From: Bipolaris cookei
Lineage: Eukaryota > Ascomycota > Dothideomycetes > Pleosporales > Pleosporaceae
Assembly: GCA_002286855.1 (NCBI GenBank)
Contig: NRSV01000009.1
Location: 2,984 to 66,983 of the forward strand
Reading direction: 5' to 3'
DNA length: 64,000 nucleotides
In this document: positions 9,561 to 21,521 of the stretch, one piece after another
Layout of the letters: each line of letters begins with the position of its first letter
Position numbering within the stretch: the stretch's first letter is position 1
Notes under the pieces: generated by a model
What the model saw: the letters and a program-made list of their open reading frames with translations, nothing else
What the model was told of the DNA's origin: nothing
Databases searched by the model: none
Translations under genes and position numbers: made by a program

Positions 9561-10053
9561 AATAGAGGTGTTTGAAGGCGTCAAAGCTTCTCTTCTTGTA
9601 CATCTGGTAAACCATTAGACTCTTATTCAAGCGGCATTTCTCCCGAAGCTCCATATCTCATGCGCCTCGATGGTGATAGATGTAGTAGTGCCATAGTGCA
9701 CAACAGCATCGTTTTCAGTAAGCCGGGCCTGTGGCGAATGAAGGTTAGCCGAGGTACAGTCTAGTCTTGGAATAGAGATCGGGCCGTATGAGAACGAGGC
9801 CCCGGACGACAGTCCTCCAGGTCTGCCCCACAACACCAGCCCGTGACGCAGACATAACCCAGCATTTGGGATCGTGGGGCAAGTGTGGTCTGTCATATTT
9901 GATGGAAATAGTATTACTTCCGGATTTCAGAAAAATGTATAAAAGCCTTGTACCTCAACTCCATATCTCGGCACTTGACACCTTTCCACACGTGCCTCAC
10001 TTCGAACAGCCCTATTTCCCACTCAAGCCTTACATTATATCAATACCGTCAAC
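9561..10053. other. Intergenic region upstream of the SDR gene
   Basis: No coding sequence recognised. The last ~120 bp probably hold the core promoter of the gene starting at 10054 (TATA-like box listed separately), with a pyrimidine-rich leader and AACATG start context. Confidence 0.5.
9938..9944 (+). promoter_or_regulatory. TATA-like box of the SDR gene
   Basis: TATAAAA lies 110 bp before the ATG at 10054, a plausible position for a fungal TATA element with a ~70-80 nt leader. Not experimentally supported. Confidence 0.4.
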
Positions 10054-10884
10054 ATGTCTATGTCCGTGGAAGAATGTCAAACGCCACGCGCTGGCTTTCC
10101 CAAGCCAGTGCCTGATACACCCACCAATGTAATGCAACAGTTCAGCATGAAGGGCAAGACCATTGTCGTCAATGGAGCCGCCTCTGGCATTGGCGGTGCC
10201 GTCGCAGATGCCATGGCTGAAGCGGGAGGCAACGTAGCCCTATGGTATAATTCCAATAGCAAGGCTATCGAGCGCGCGGAGAGCCTAGCAAAAGAGCACG
10301 GTGTCAAGACAAAAGCGTATAGCGTCGACCAGACCGATGCTGCCGCTGTAGAAAAAGCTGTCAAGCAGGTTGTCGAGGACTTTGGCCGCATCGACTGCTT
10401 CGTGGCAAACGCAGGCACAGGAGATAGCAAGCCTCTACTCGATCAAACACTAGAGTCATACCACAACCTCATGCGTGTCAATGTCGACGGACCAGTCTAC
10501 TGCGCCAAGTACGCAGGCGAGGTTTTCAAGAAACAAGGATTTGGCAACCTGATCCTCACCTCAAGTATCTCAGCGCACATTGTCAATGTACCTGTTGACC
10601 AGCCAATCTACAACGGCACAAAAGCTTTCGTGTCTCATCTGGGCAAGTCACTTGCACGTGAGTGGAGGGAGTTTGCGAGGGTGAACATTGTTAGCCCGGG
10701 ATTCTTCGACACAAAGATGGGCGCGGGACCACTGGTTATCAACGAGGGACTGCGCATGATTCCCCTCGGACGACAGGGCAATGTCAAGGAGATCAAGGGA
10801 CTGTTTCTGTATCTGGCAAGTGATGCGTCGAGTTATATGACGGGAAGCGATTGCATCATTGATGGTGGATATGTGCTGCCGTAA
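10054..10884 (+). CDS. Short-chain dehydrogenase/reductase, sorbose reductase / mannitol dehydrogenase-like
   Basis: A 276-residue, single-exon classical SDR. An N-terminal extension of about 30 residues precedes the Rossmann fold. The cofactor motif is GAASGIGG (about residues 39-46); N-A-G occurs as VANAGTG. The catalytic Ser lies in LTSSIS and the Tyr-Lys pair in YNGTK, followed by SPGFFDT. Length, start (MSMSVEE) and the DGGYVLP end match fungal NADP(H)-dependent polyol/ketose reductases (Sou-type L-sorbose reductases and mannitol 2-dehydrogenases), which interconvert sugars and sugar alcohols in the cytosol. Substrate cannot be read from sequence. The gene stands alone and is the first intact gene right of the transposon island. 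Confidence 0.85.
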   Translation: MSMSVEECQTPRAGFPKPVPDTPTNVMQQFSMKGKTIVVNGAASGIGGAVADAMAEAGGNVALWYNSNSKAIERAESLAKEHGVKTKAYSVDQTDAAAVEKAVKQVVEDFGRIDCFVANAGTGDSKPLLDQTLESYHNLMRVNVDGPVYCAKYAGEVFKKQGFGNLILTSSISAHIVNVPVDQPIYNGTKAFVSHLGKSLAREWREFARVNIVSPGFFDTKMGAGPLVINEGLRMIPLGRQGNVKEIKGLFLYLASDASSYMTGSDCIIDGGYVLP

Positions 10885-11857
10885 GGCAGCGATACGAGAT
10901 GAGGATTTAGAGATGAATTTATAAGTTGAAATTCTGTTCTTTGGTAGATGGCCCTTAACTCACCCCACGTGGCAACAGTGATGTCTGCCCAATTTGATAC
11001 CAAGCACTCCACAACATGGCCTTTGAGTTACGCAATCAATCACATTTGCTGATATAATACTTATCTTTGCTTCCTGGGGGGTTGGCTGATAAAAAGCTTC
11101 TCTCCTTCCCCCTTGCTCAAACTTAACATTTCTTCCACTTCCTTCTTCCTCTTCCCTCACGACAACAAGCAATATCCTCAAGGCTGTGTGAAGACAACTT
11201 AAATAGCAGTGACTTGTAAAACTACGGCATACAAACTCGCCACAGTAACACGGAATCAACTTCAGCCTCGCAGGGCGTTTGCACATCACTGAGTGGACCC
11301 TTGCGTTTGCTTCGGCCAAAAACTCTCAAGCTGCTGCTTCCATATCGAAATCCTCAGCACTATACTAGTCGCCATGGCATAGCTGCGACCCTGCAGATTG
11401 ACAATGACTACTTTGGTCGTCGATGGAACATATTGATCCAAATGAGGTGGCCCAATTCTTACTGAACAGTACAGATTCAGTATCCACAATGAAGCTGATA
11501 TAAACCGACCTCTTCGCCACCCACCAAGAGCCATGCTCATTTCACCGTGAACGCACGGCCGCCTTGACTCCTGATCACTGAGATTTCATCTCTCATCGGT
11601 GATTGTCCGTGCAGCAATGGTTTCTTGCTCACCTTTACTTGTCGGCGACTCTCCAGGGTATGTATCTTCGCTCGTCCCATTGTTCTTGTCCTTTCTATAC
11701 CACACTATCGGCCGTACTTGACATCTTGTCAAATGACAACAAAGAACTGATATATACCAACATGGCATAGGTATTCCCCGCTCCACCTTGTTGTTATTTT
11801 TTATTGGTTTTTGCATGAAATGGGATCTCTGGGAAGCATGGGGCGGGCCTTATTAAC
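10885..11857. other. Gene-free intergenic sequence
   Basis: Only short, overlapping open frames on both strands, none with recognisable motifs. No repeat or RNA gene seen. Confidence 0.5.
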
Positions 11858-12888
11858 ATGGCAAGACTGGCTCGCTCTAATTCGTGTCGACGCGTCTCCA
11901 ACGCCGGTATTCAGAAGCGTTTGGTTAAGAGAAGCACAGTACGCCAAGATTCTGCCGCTGATATAGACACATCCGGGTCAACTGAGGCTCGCGAGAGTAG
12001 AGGTGTAAAATTATTCAGTTTCCTGGATCTACCTGGAGGTATTACTGATTCCAACGGCGGAAGCAGTCCAGGCTAAATACTCACAGAGATCTGGAACAAA
12101 ATCTACGCATACATGGATGCCCACCACACTCAAGTTATGCTTGTTCACCGGTCGCGCATTGCCTCTCTGCATCCCTATACCTGTCTTGATCGAGGCCGTA
12201 CCCTCTCTTCGGATGTTGCTGCCCAGGAATACGACGAGAGACTCAAGCGACAGTAGCATCACCAATGGTTCTGAGGTTACAAACCTCGAGAACGTTCCTA
12301 GCGAAACCAACCGTCCGTTCTGGATTGACTCAGGTGAACCGCCAGCTCAGGCGTGAATTTCGCTCAATCTACATGGTAAACCAGGAGATTGGCTTTGACT
12401 TGACTAACATATCCGGTTATGTCCAGGCCTTCTACTTCTCTTCCACTAATGAGCTTACCAAGATCGGTCCTTCACGCGAACGCAGGTCTACCCTGTCTTT
12501 CGTTGGTCATGTCACGGTCGCGCTTGGTGAGACGGCCATCAAAGAAGAGCGTGGCCAAAAGGCATCGAAGTACTCCCTCTGATTGGGGTTTGGGCAAACG
12601 GCTTCTTAATGAAAACCGGATTCGGTCGCTATGCGAAGAAAGACTATCAATCGCAGAGTGATGCAGAAACAAAGGATCTGTGAGTCGCATGCACTGTTTA
12701 ACCTAACCAGGCCTTTGCAAGGAACATGTCTGCTGATCGTGTTACAGCCACTGCCTCCTTGGCCGTCAAGTTTGGAAGGATCAGTCTTTCTTACCGACGA
12801 ACTCACGCTGGCGAGATATTCTGCGCAGCAGGTCTCTTGCTTCGGTTCGTATCCATGGCATTCCGACGCTGATATACATTCATGGGTC
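11858..12888 (+). pseudogene. F-box-like fungal hypothetical protein, decayed
   Basis: The first exon from ATG 11858 ends in FSFLDLPG. A 48-bp GT-AG intron (12039-12086, with a GCTAAAT branch site) joins it to EIWNKIYAYMDAHHTQVML, giving the LDLPxEIxNKIY opening typical of fungal F-box-like proteins. The frame is then lost near 12255 and resumes in another phase (TQVNRQLRREFRSIYMVNQE, IGFDLTNISGYVQAFY). It shifts again near 12568, where one missing base would restore it into EVLPLIGVWANGFLMKTGF, and fades before the Tc1 element that starts at 12889. Function unknown; related proteins are numerous and lineage-specific in plant-associated Dothideomycetes. Confidence 0.55.
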
Positions 12889-14224
12889 AAAAGTTTGTTC
12901 GCGCCAACGCTTGGGCCACGATCACCACTTTTGATCCAAACCTCAAATCCACATAACTCTATGAAACCAAAACCAAAACCAAAACGTAATCTAAAATAAG
13001 CAAACTACTGCTACAGTCCTTAGTATTTTGTTTGATACCCATTTACCCTGCGCACAGCGAGAAGGCGGCGCGGCATACTTTCAATCAGTCTAGCGATCAA
13101 AGAATCAGGTAACGCAGCCCAAGCTTCTGCCAACCTAATTTCAAACATCTCCCACTCAATTTCTGAGTTGCCTATATAATTAAAATGAGGATAAAGCTCA
13201 TAGAATTTCTTTTTAAGCGTCCACCAAAGGTGTTCAATAGGGTTAAGATCAGGCGAGTAGGGAGGCCATTCAATAGTAGTAATCCCATAGGATTGCAACC
13301 ACTCTCTTGATTTTCTTGACATATAAATAGGTGCGTTATCCTGCATAAAAGGTTCCCCAGGTCGATAGTGAGGTAGTAGTCCTTCTTCAAGTACTGTAAG
13401 ATAGCTTGCAGTCGTGTAGCCCTGTCGGCGGCGTGATGTATCGCGGGACATGATTACTAGTGGACTACGCCCAACAGCACCCCCGGGAGACATCCAAACC
13501 ACGCCCCATACCATGCGGCCTGGCTGCCGAGCAGTAGATATCGGCTCTATCATATCCTTGTCCCATTTGGTGACGGTAGATGCCATACCCATTGGGCGTT
13601 ATGGCCAGATCCGCGAGTGATACTACACTCCTCTGAAAACTTTATAACTGGCTCCTCATCCCAAGAGTGATTGCGCCATCTACGAGCGAAAGCTCGCCGT
13701 TTTATTGCAGTACGACCATTAATTAGAGGGCGGCGCTTCGATCGGTACTTGTGGTAGTTGTCTTTTTGGAGGTCTCTTTGGACAGTACTTCAAGAGACTT
13801 GGCTTCTCACTGTCGGCATCCCATAGGCTAGACTCGCGATACAGCGCGCTGTATTCAATTTTAGGAGATTTCTTAGCAATCCGGAGTAGCTGAAGATGTT
13901 GCCTACGCGCTATTTTGGATGGGCGGCCTATACGGTCGTGTTTTGTATAGGTGCCTTCAGTCTCCCATCGGTGGACAACTTTTTGGACGGCGCGTTGGGA
14001 GCAGCCAAGACGGTAGGCGATTTCAGACGTGCTGCATCCACCCTCCGCCTGCGCCAAAATGTACACTCGCTGTGTTTCAGATAATTCACCTTTGCGCACA
14101 CGATCACGCGAAATTTCTGGTGCAAAAGGTCTCATTTTAGTGGAGCGTTGTGGTGTTGAAGAAGATAGTAGTCTGGGGATACTGAGATGGTGGGGTAGGC
14201 CCGTGCTCACGCGAACAAACTTTT
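12889..14224 (-). mobile_element. Tc1-like DNA transposon (about 1336 bp), decayed
   Basis: Terminal inverted repeat AAAAGTTTGTTCGCG at 12889-12903 matches CGCGAACAAACTTTT at 14210-14224. A TA duplication is not clean: the left flank reads TC and the right flank AA. The transposase lies on the minus strand. A CCAAAA triplet repeat (12964-12985) lies inside. A deleted relative with near-identical ends occurs at 39512-39760. Confidence 0.75.
13020..14135 (-). pseudogene. Tc1-like transposase (DDE_3), frameshifted
   Basis: ATG at 14133-14135 (MRPFAPEISRDRVRKGELSE) starts a double HTH region (STSEIAYRLGCSQRAVQKVV and KHDRIGRPSK). The frame is lost near 13800. An intermediate frame carries the first catalytic block, but as VIKFSEECSI where FSDEC is expected, so the first Asp seems replaced by Glu. 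The last frame (13592-13020) keeps the second Asp (MQDNAPIYMS) and the Glu block (PYSPDLNPIEHLWWTLKKKF), spaced as in DD34E Tc1 enzymes. Inactive because of at least two frame changes. Confidence 0.8.
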
Positions 14225-14247
14225 AACCTAGTACTGTATGTTTCAAA

Positions 14248-14508
14248 CCTGGATGGGCTATCCCTCCGCGTCTCGATGCTTCTGTTTCCATACCCGCAAA
14301 CGGCGTCTACCCGCCCAGCGTCCAGATGTTCTGTGTTCCAGTGGTGCCAAAGTCATACATACACCTCATCTTCAAGAAGGGTAAGGCCGCACCCTGGATG
14401 ACCGAGTAGAACTCGGTCATCCCCAAGGTTCCGAACAATTGGCTGCTCCAGCACGGCTTTGGCGGCATAGAGTACTTTGAGATCAAGGTGGGTACTGAGG
14501 AAGAGTAG
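14248..14508 (+). pseudogene. Coding remnant just right of the Tc1 element
   Basis: An 86-codon frame (PPRLDASVSIPANGVYPPSV ... MFCVPVVPKSYIHLIFKKGK) runs to TAG 14506-14508 with one internal TAG at 14407. It reads like the C-terminal part of a protein ending IKVGTEEE. It may be the other half of the gene broken by the Tc1 insertion (11858-12888), but no overlap of recognised domains proves this. Not assigned to a family. Confidence 0.4.
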
Positions 14509-15888
14509 GAAAAGTAGTTGGGGTTCTTGCGCCGTCAATTCTTTGCGTCCTGGATGTTGTTACGCGCGCACTGCACGTGAATGGTAAGTACTAGAAGTTC
14601 TCTTTTTTTATTTGGGTGCAAGTTTTCGGAGGTACTCTTGGTCGTTGAGGCACTCTTGTTACTGGGAGTGTTGGTCTGACTGGCAAAGGGGGTGAGCATT
14701 CACGAGGAGGTGAGCATGGCATATCGATGGCAGTGGAGGGTGATGATCTGGTGGTGTAATGAGTGGAGGGTAATGATACAGTGGTATGCTCAGCGATGGA
14801 GGCATGGTTCACCGGCACATCAAGGGGAGGGGGGATGGTTCGGTGGTATACCCAATGAAGGAGGGTGATTCAGTAGCATACGGTTGGCAGTACATCTCGC
14901 AACATCGAACTCATCGCTGGCCTGATCTTCGAGTGTCTACCGAGAATCGATACTTGCATTCAGAATACCAGTCCTGCTACATCAATAAACACATACATAC
15001 ATACACACATGTGATATCCGTGGGTCCATTAACACGTCTTGCTTTGCCGTTGTGCCGACGGACCAAGTACATTTTGCTTTTCGAAACCGAATGGCAAATA
15101 ACAAGGAGCACTCGGCCGCGCTGCAGCCCCCGTTGTGCGGCATTGTGCGACATTGTCCAATGGGGTTGTTGTTTTGCTGAGCGGAGTGTGCTTCAGAAAA
15201 AGAAACTATGCCGCACACACCGATGCAGCCAGCGGTTGTCAATCAAAACAAAAACCATGAATGCTGGCAAGAGATAGCGATGGAATCCTGTCGATATCTG
15301 CAGAGCATATTGATGACAATGGTCCAGGGCTTGTCGTGAAGACGCCAGGCACGTGCTCTCTCGTCATTCCCCGCTCGCAGCTCCACCCTACCCTGGAAGC
15401 CGAAACTCTTACAACCGTCATCGCCACCGACGCGTATGTGAATTTCTCAAACAATAGGCCAGTATGGCGTAACCACACACATTCATTTCTACCGCTAGGG
15501 CCGTTTGTGCGCCCCTGAACCTCGCGTTTCCAATGTGCAACCGTCCCCTCCTGCATTCGCCCATGAGACGGGGATTGTCGAATGGATGGACAACAGCTGT
15601 ATCTGCATCAACTGGCGTCGAGGAGGTGGCAAAGCCTCGCACGATGCGATTCTTTTCCTGCGAGCCATTGTTCAATGAGATACTCGGTAGAGTGATGGTC
15701 CGCCTTCCGCTAGTCCAAAACACCCAATGGCGCATGCACGTCCAAGCATCCCCTGCTACCGTGAGGTCATTGACAAGGATGAAGACCAGTTCCCACAGTT
15801 CCCACACATTCACTACCACTGTTCACCAACCCTTGTCCGGGTGTTGTTATCTTTAGCAACTACGGCAGCCGATAACTCATGAAGCCTT
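14509..15888. other. Gene-free intergenic sequence
   Basis: Open frames on both strands overlap and lack motifs. 14690-14880 contains loose GTGGAGGGTGATGAT-type repeats, and 14993-15010 a short (ACAT)n run. Confidence 0.5.
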
Positions 15889-17339
15889 ATGTCGTTCAGG
15901 TGTCATTTGGCCAATAACTTTGACGACGTCTTTTGCTGCCATTACGTTCCCGACCCAGACCCAGACATCCTCCCACTAGCACCAGCCGCAGACATGTCGC
16001 GACCACAAAGCATGCCCGATTTTACTGCTCTTATGGACTCGTCCAAGTCCCTATTTGAACAAACAACCACCTCGAACTTTGAAAGACGCATACACAGTCG
16101 ACGACAGACGTCACCAGAGCGAAGGACCCAGCACGCACGCAAGAAACCTAGCATCTCGCTCGCAGCTGGCTTGATGATGAATACAGAGTCTCCATTGGCT
16201 ACTGGCTCAATGTCGCCACGCAAGGGGAGTGATAGTCGGCCTCCTGAAGAGGGAAGGGTAGAGACAGAAGAAGGCGATACTCTTTTTTACGCCTATGCGA
16301 AGCGAGTAAGTGGTGTTTGCTATATTCTTTGCGACAATATGCACTTGGATATCCAGACTGACAGATCCCATAGAGCGACTACCCATCCTCGCCTCCTTAC
16401 ATCCTCACATTCGCCTCGGCTGCCATTTGCTCGCAATGGTGGCACCTCGTCCAGCAAAACTACCCTTCGTCCGCCCGCCGCCCGAGCCCCCAATTCTTTA
16501 TCATGCGCAGTGAAGACATGGAACTCATACAAGACGACCTAAAATTCTTCGACCTCCGCAACAAATGGTTTTACTCCTCTCAAGACAGTCCCTCCTGTCC
16601 CCCCATCGTCCTCCCCATCCAACACGCCAACGGCGCCCTCGCCCTCTCACCCGCTCCTCCTCCATCCGAAGAAAAGTCAAATACTTCCGCCCTCAACAGC
16701 CTCGCTGAAAGCCTCACCCGCCTCGCCAGCATCGTCGAAACCAACGCCGAACAAGTCCACGCCCTCTCCGTCGCTCAATCAACCGGCCTACAAGCAATGC
16801 AAGAAATCAACGAATCAAACAGCATCCAAATAAAAGCCATTTCCGCCTCCCAACTTAAACTGCAATCGCTAGTCGATCAAAACGCATCACACTACATTGC
16901 CCTCTCCAACAAGTCCTTTGAATCGCAGGAATCCACGCGCCAAGCCCAAGACCGCAGCCAAAAAGCGCAGGATGAAGCAAAGGATCTCCTCACGTCGACG
17001 CTATCACACGTCAATTCGCTGGCGAAGGCGCAGTCAGATCTTGCGCAGACCTGTCAGTCTATGATGCAGAGTCTGGAGTCTTTTACACATAATAACAATA
17101 GCATGGTGGGGTCTGATGCGGCGAGTTTGCATTCAGTGGGGTCGACGGCGTCGAGTGGGGTGCTGGCGAGTCGGATTAGCCCGCCGCCGAGGAAACTGAA
17201 TCGTAGGGTTAAGGGGGTGTGGTATGAGTATGATAATAGTGTTGCTGGGACTGGGAATGCGACGATGATGGTGAGGAAGAGGGCGGATTCGGTGGGGATG
17301 GAGACGCCACCGAAGAGTCCAGTGGCGTTTAAGTCGTGA
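15889..17339 (+). CDS. Conserved fungal hypothetical protein with central coiled coil; join(15889..16305,16374..17339)
   Basis: Two exons joined by a 68-bp GT-AG intron in phase 0 (GTAAGT donor, CATAG acceptor) give 460 residues. An internal ATG at 15994 (MSRPQSMPD, 425 residues) is an equally likely or better start. Order of parts: disordered, Ser/Arg-rich N-terminus (about 36-135); a compact region spanning the splice (FYAYAKRSDYPSSPPYI, FASAAICSQWWHLVQQNY, MRSEDMELIQDDLKFFDLRN); a long Ala/Ser/Gln-rich helical stretch with coiled-coil character (about 230-350); and a Ser-rich tail with VKGVWYEYDN. The first folded region looks conserved among filamentous ascomycetes from memory, but I know no function. 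Convergent with the next gene. Confidence 0.75.
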
Positions 17340-17581
17340 GAGGGAGTGGTGTGGGCTTGAGTTTTATTCTTATTCAAAGGAAAGTGGTGTGTAAGATAGG
17401 TGATGATTTCTTTTAACGCTTCGTTTCTCGTTTAGCAGATTTGGTGTTGAAAGGCGTTTGGGTATTTGCATACTACAACATCTAATAGTATGCCGTTGTA
17501 CGGTTACGGGAAGGAATTTAAAATTACTATCCGTGTTGATCAAGTAGTGATTAGTTTCTCAACTTCATCACCAACCCACGC

Positions 17582-18532
17582 CTACGACCTCCTCGCCAGC
17601 TCCACAGCCTCCTTAACCACCTCCTCCAACGTCACCTTGGGCAATCCTAGCCTCTCATTCCAAACCTGCTGCTCATTCGGAAAGTCGTACCCAACGTCTA
17701 CATCCGCCCCAAAACTCAGCGCCAACAACCCGTACGTCGCACTCGCATCCCCCTCCTCATACTTCTTCTTCAAACTCTTAATCTCCGTCTTACTATCCCT
17801 TTCCTCAAACTTAAATGTCTCCTCACTAACCTTCTCCAGCGACCCCACAATCTCCCTAACACTAACCATAAAATCACACAGGAAAATCTGCTTATTCGCC
17901 GTCTCCCGTGCGCGAAGCAGCACCTCTGCCACCGCCCTCCCCGTATTCTTACTTGATGTAACTGCAAACTTCTTAGTGCCAGAATCCCATATCCTCGCCG
18001 TCCTCCCCTTAACATCTATGCCTAAAAAGTTCCCGGATTGAGCGGGATTCAGCGCCCAGTCGAGCCAGCTACCGCAGCAGATACTACTCCATGTCATTTT
18101 CCCTTCACTCTTCTCGCAAGTCTCGATGAGGTACGTGAGCATATCGCCTTTAATGTCGTACGTAGGCACCAAAGCGCGAGCACGAGGATCAAGGTTATTA
18201 GCCCCGAATTCACTGGGGATGAAGCGTTTTACACCAGCCGCCAACGCGGCGTCGATGAGGCGGAAGGCAAGGCCGTCTTTGCCGCCTGCGGTTACGGGAG
18301 CGGTGGAGAGGGCGACTACGACGGCGTCTTGGTTGGTGAAGAGGGAGGTTAGTTCTGGGGTTGTGAAGGCGTCCGAGATAGTTTTGACGGGAACGCCCGG
18401 CGGGAAGGTGGCGCGAGAGCTGGCACGCGTGCCGATTGTTACGGTAAGGGAGGGAGAGGTGAGGAGCGCTGTGAGGATGGGGGAGCCGACTGAGCCGGTT
18501 GCGCCAAGGATGAGGACTTTGCAGATAGACAT
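17582..18532 (-). CDS. NmrA-like / isoflavone reductase-like NAD(P)-binding protein
   Basis: Single exon, 316 residues, the usual length for the PCBER/isoflavone-reductase branch of atypical SDRs. The N-terminal nucleotide-binding motif is ILGATGSVG (residues 8-16), followed by a basic GTRASSR stretch that would favour NADPH. The family hallmark FIPSEFGAN occurs near residue 105, with a Lys in YDIKGDML where plant members have the catalytic Lys. Such proteins either reduce aromatic or quinone-like substrates or act as redox sensors like NmrA; the intact Lys makes an enzyme plausible. No partner gene nearby points to a substrate. Confidence 0.85.
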   Translation of the reverse strand: MSICKVLILGATGSVGSPILTALLTSPSLTVTIGTRASSRATFPPGVPVKTISDAFTTPELTSLFTNQDAVVVALSTAPVTAGGKDGLAFRLIDAALAAGVKRFIPSEFGANNLDPRARALVPTYDIKGDMLTYLIETCEKSEGKMTWSSICCGSWLDWALNPAQSGNFLGIDVKGRTARIWDSGTKKFAVTSSKNTGRAVAEVLLRARETANKQIFLCDFMVSVREIVGSLEKVSEETFKFEERDSKTEIKSLKKKYEEGDASATYGLLALSFGADVDVGYDFPNEQQVWNERLGLPKVTLEEVVKEAVELARRS

Positions 18533-21521
18533 TATGGGGGTTGGGGATGGGGGTTTGAGGGAGTTGGGGAGGCGGTTGCTTGAATGATTGCTTAAGAGTT
18601 GGTGATTGTGAGCTGGATAGTGCTGTGTGATGATGTTTTTTTGATATTCTCATCATGGCCTTTTATACATGTTCAACCTCATCTTGAATCCTACTTTCAA
18701 ATGTCGTCAATTTGGTCTTGTGGTGAAGCTGTAATTTCGTTTCATGCCACTATACTACATGTGTTGTTCATTTCTAACTGCTGCATCGGCCGCTGCATCC
18801 TTACTTTGCACCTCGGTGATTATGGCTAATTACTCAGCTGAAGTCTATACCGAGATTGTGTGACTTCAGCATCGTCGGGTAAAGAATAGTAATCAGCACG
18901 TGACGACTAGGGTTGATGCGGTATAGTGGCACTGTATAGTGTCCGCCTATGCAACCGTGGTGATGTGGTAATCATAGCGACGTGTGGTAAGCAACGATTT
19001 CATCATGGCATGAAAACTCCCCATGACTTCCTCGGCCATGGAGTGAGCTGAAAGGAGTCGTTACGGACGGAAATCAAGTCGTGTCGCTGAATCTTCAGAC
19101 TGAATACCGGTAGTCAAAAGATAAGTGCCAAGTCATGCGGATAAGATCTAGAACAAAGTCCTGAAGATGGCTAAACGGCTCAGACAAATGGAGTTTCTTT
19201 TTCGATTTGTTTTCTTGCAGAGAGGTGGGCGGACGAGATGTAGAGTACGTGCGGGGTTTACTTTTATGCAATGTAACGACGGGATCGGGCCGCAGATTCC
19301 CCGGCGTTCCTTCTTGTCTTGCCGCATCACCATGGTACCATCCGGAAATCTTCATCGCACCTAACCTCGTGTGCGTTATCTGCATGCTTCTGCTCGTAGT
19401 CGGCCATTCAATACTATCGTGAGATGCGCTCCTTGCCAAATCTGGCCGCAGTGATATAGCGGACACCGGCATCATGCTGATTTCTTCATTAAAGGTGCCC
19501 CAAACCATACTACACTATGGAGAGTGCGGATCTTCGCGACTGCTAGGCGCCGTGGTGGGATTTTAGTATTGCTTCAGCCTTTCTCCACCATCTATGACCA
19601 ACGCCATACTTTCGGTTCTCCTGACATACCATGGTACATGCAACTCAACCCGGCATCCAAATCCCATTCATCTCCGCGCAGCACTACATGCAGTGCTCGA
19701 GTTACCTCACCACCGACTACGTGGCCGCGGCGCGACCGAACGGTTGTGATCCACAAGAAATAACAAGTTCGCAATGTTAGTCGCGGGAAGCATTACTGAA
19801 CTTCTAACAAAAGAGCTACTGCAAATGCATAGTGTCGTATAATTGATGCCCCTTGCGTGGACGGATGCCATGGAACACAGGCGCTTAGCGCTTGCTTTCT
19901 CCACCTTCGTGCTACAATGGCCTATTACCTTCGAATACCACGGAGTTTCCTTGCTTCTGCGATCCTTCTCGTCAAATTGCAGACCCATGGGATATCTGGA
20001 CGATCGCCATGCGGGTATCCACTCCATGCCCTGGTGTTATTGGCTGTCCTCCTTTGCGAAGTCCAGGTACCCATGGGACTGGGGAAAGAGTAAGAAAAGT
20101 ACGGTCAAGTGTTAAGTACTCCACCCCATCCATACCCCGCCCTAGCCCAAGATCTGTCAATAATTGGGTACATCTCCAGCCTTGCTGCAAGATAGTGAAG
20201 TATTGTGGATCCGTATATACATCACATTTTGTTCTGCCGATAGCTATCATGCTCCAGGTATCGGTAATTGCCGCTCTATGCTTTTGCTTCTGCAATAAGC
20301 ATTACTAAACGAGCATGAAACAATGCTGCAGCACCTTTCACAGCAGTCTGCATGCACGGGAATCCTCTCGGAGCCGCACGACACGCGAGTCACCGCTTAT
20401 GAAGGCCTTTCACCGCTCACGTGCAGCAAGATCTTGTCTGTTAACCAAAAGCACAAGCAACTTTTCCGACGGATAAGAGCGTTCAATAAAGAATGTGTGA
20501 CAAGCCAAGCCTCCTGGATTAATCTAGCTGTTAGAGGTGTAGCTTTCTATACCAGGCACATGGCGTCAAGCTGGACAAGCGATTCAGAGCGCTCAACTAC
20601 CCTATTTCATTAACATCCCCTAATAGGAAAGGCCATGTACTACTCCATCCTTACCACATTGCCGATACCGTCACTACAAGCCCCGAATTGCTTGGCTACA
20701 GCAGACTACCTGTTCCGAAATGGTGTTCGCAACAGCCAAGGATACCTTGTCATATCGTGCACGTTTGCTGTTACATCGTGTCATAAAATGCGGGCTTGAA
20801 GCAGACCACCCATCATCATTTCTCCACATCATCAGCCACTGTGTGCTCACCTGGCATTAGTTCAGATGTTGACCAAGAAGTAAACCCGGGTATAGGTAAT
20901 CTCACCACGGCATTACTGTCGTGTATCTTAGTCAAACGCAAGTATTAGCAGGCGAGTCAAAGAATGCGGGCATGGCACTAGGAGCTCGTTTGAGAGACTG
21001 ACGACAAAGTTGAGGCAGACAACGCGGCAGGAAACGCCATTGGATACGCAACAAGAAACGTTTGTGGCGTCAGGGTACAAGCTCTCGGGGCCCATATTTG
21101 TACTACGACTACTGCATGAACTGTGAGAGGGCTAACATTAGCCAATATCTGTAGGTAGGGTAGTTTCGCATCTGTGCAGGCGATTGATGCACACTAATGC
21201 TAACCCTCCCAAGCCAAAGCTTACCGAGTGTTTGTAGCTTATGCTACTCGTCAATCTCAACATACACTAATTCAGACTGCAGCAAGCATTCTTGCCGGAG
21301 ACGTATGAGAGCTCTTAAAACGCAGATAGGTGGGGTCTAAAACTGTTGATAGCTGGCATGGGTGGTTGGTCTTCATCATGACATGAGGTGGCGTTGGAAA
21401 CGGAAATAAACTACTTACAAGGTATGTCCTTGGCCGACTACTAATACACAAGTTGCTCGCATACGACGGATGCGTGATAAAGAAAGTCGCGTTTACGCTA
21501 CAGTTTTGAGCATTCGCCACC
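18533..21521. other. Long gene-free region (about 3 kb)
   Basis: No frame above ~140 codons and none with family motifs on either strand. I found no terminal repeats, tRNA boxes or microsatellites of note. Base composition looks ordinary. It includes the promoter regions of the divergently transcribed NmrA-like gene and the DHA2 transporter gene. Confidence 0.5.

Noticed and set aside
14786..15277. 163-codon plus-strand frame
   Set aside because: Composition is random-looking, contains simple-repeat sequence and lacks any motif or splice support.
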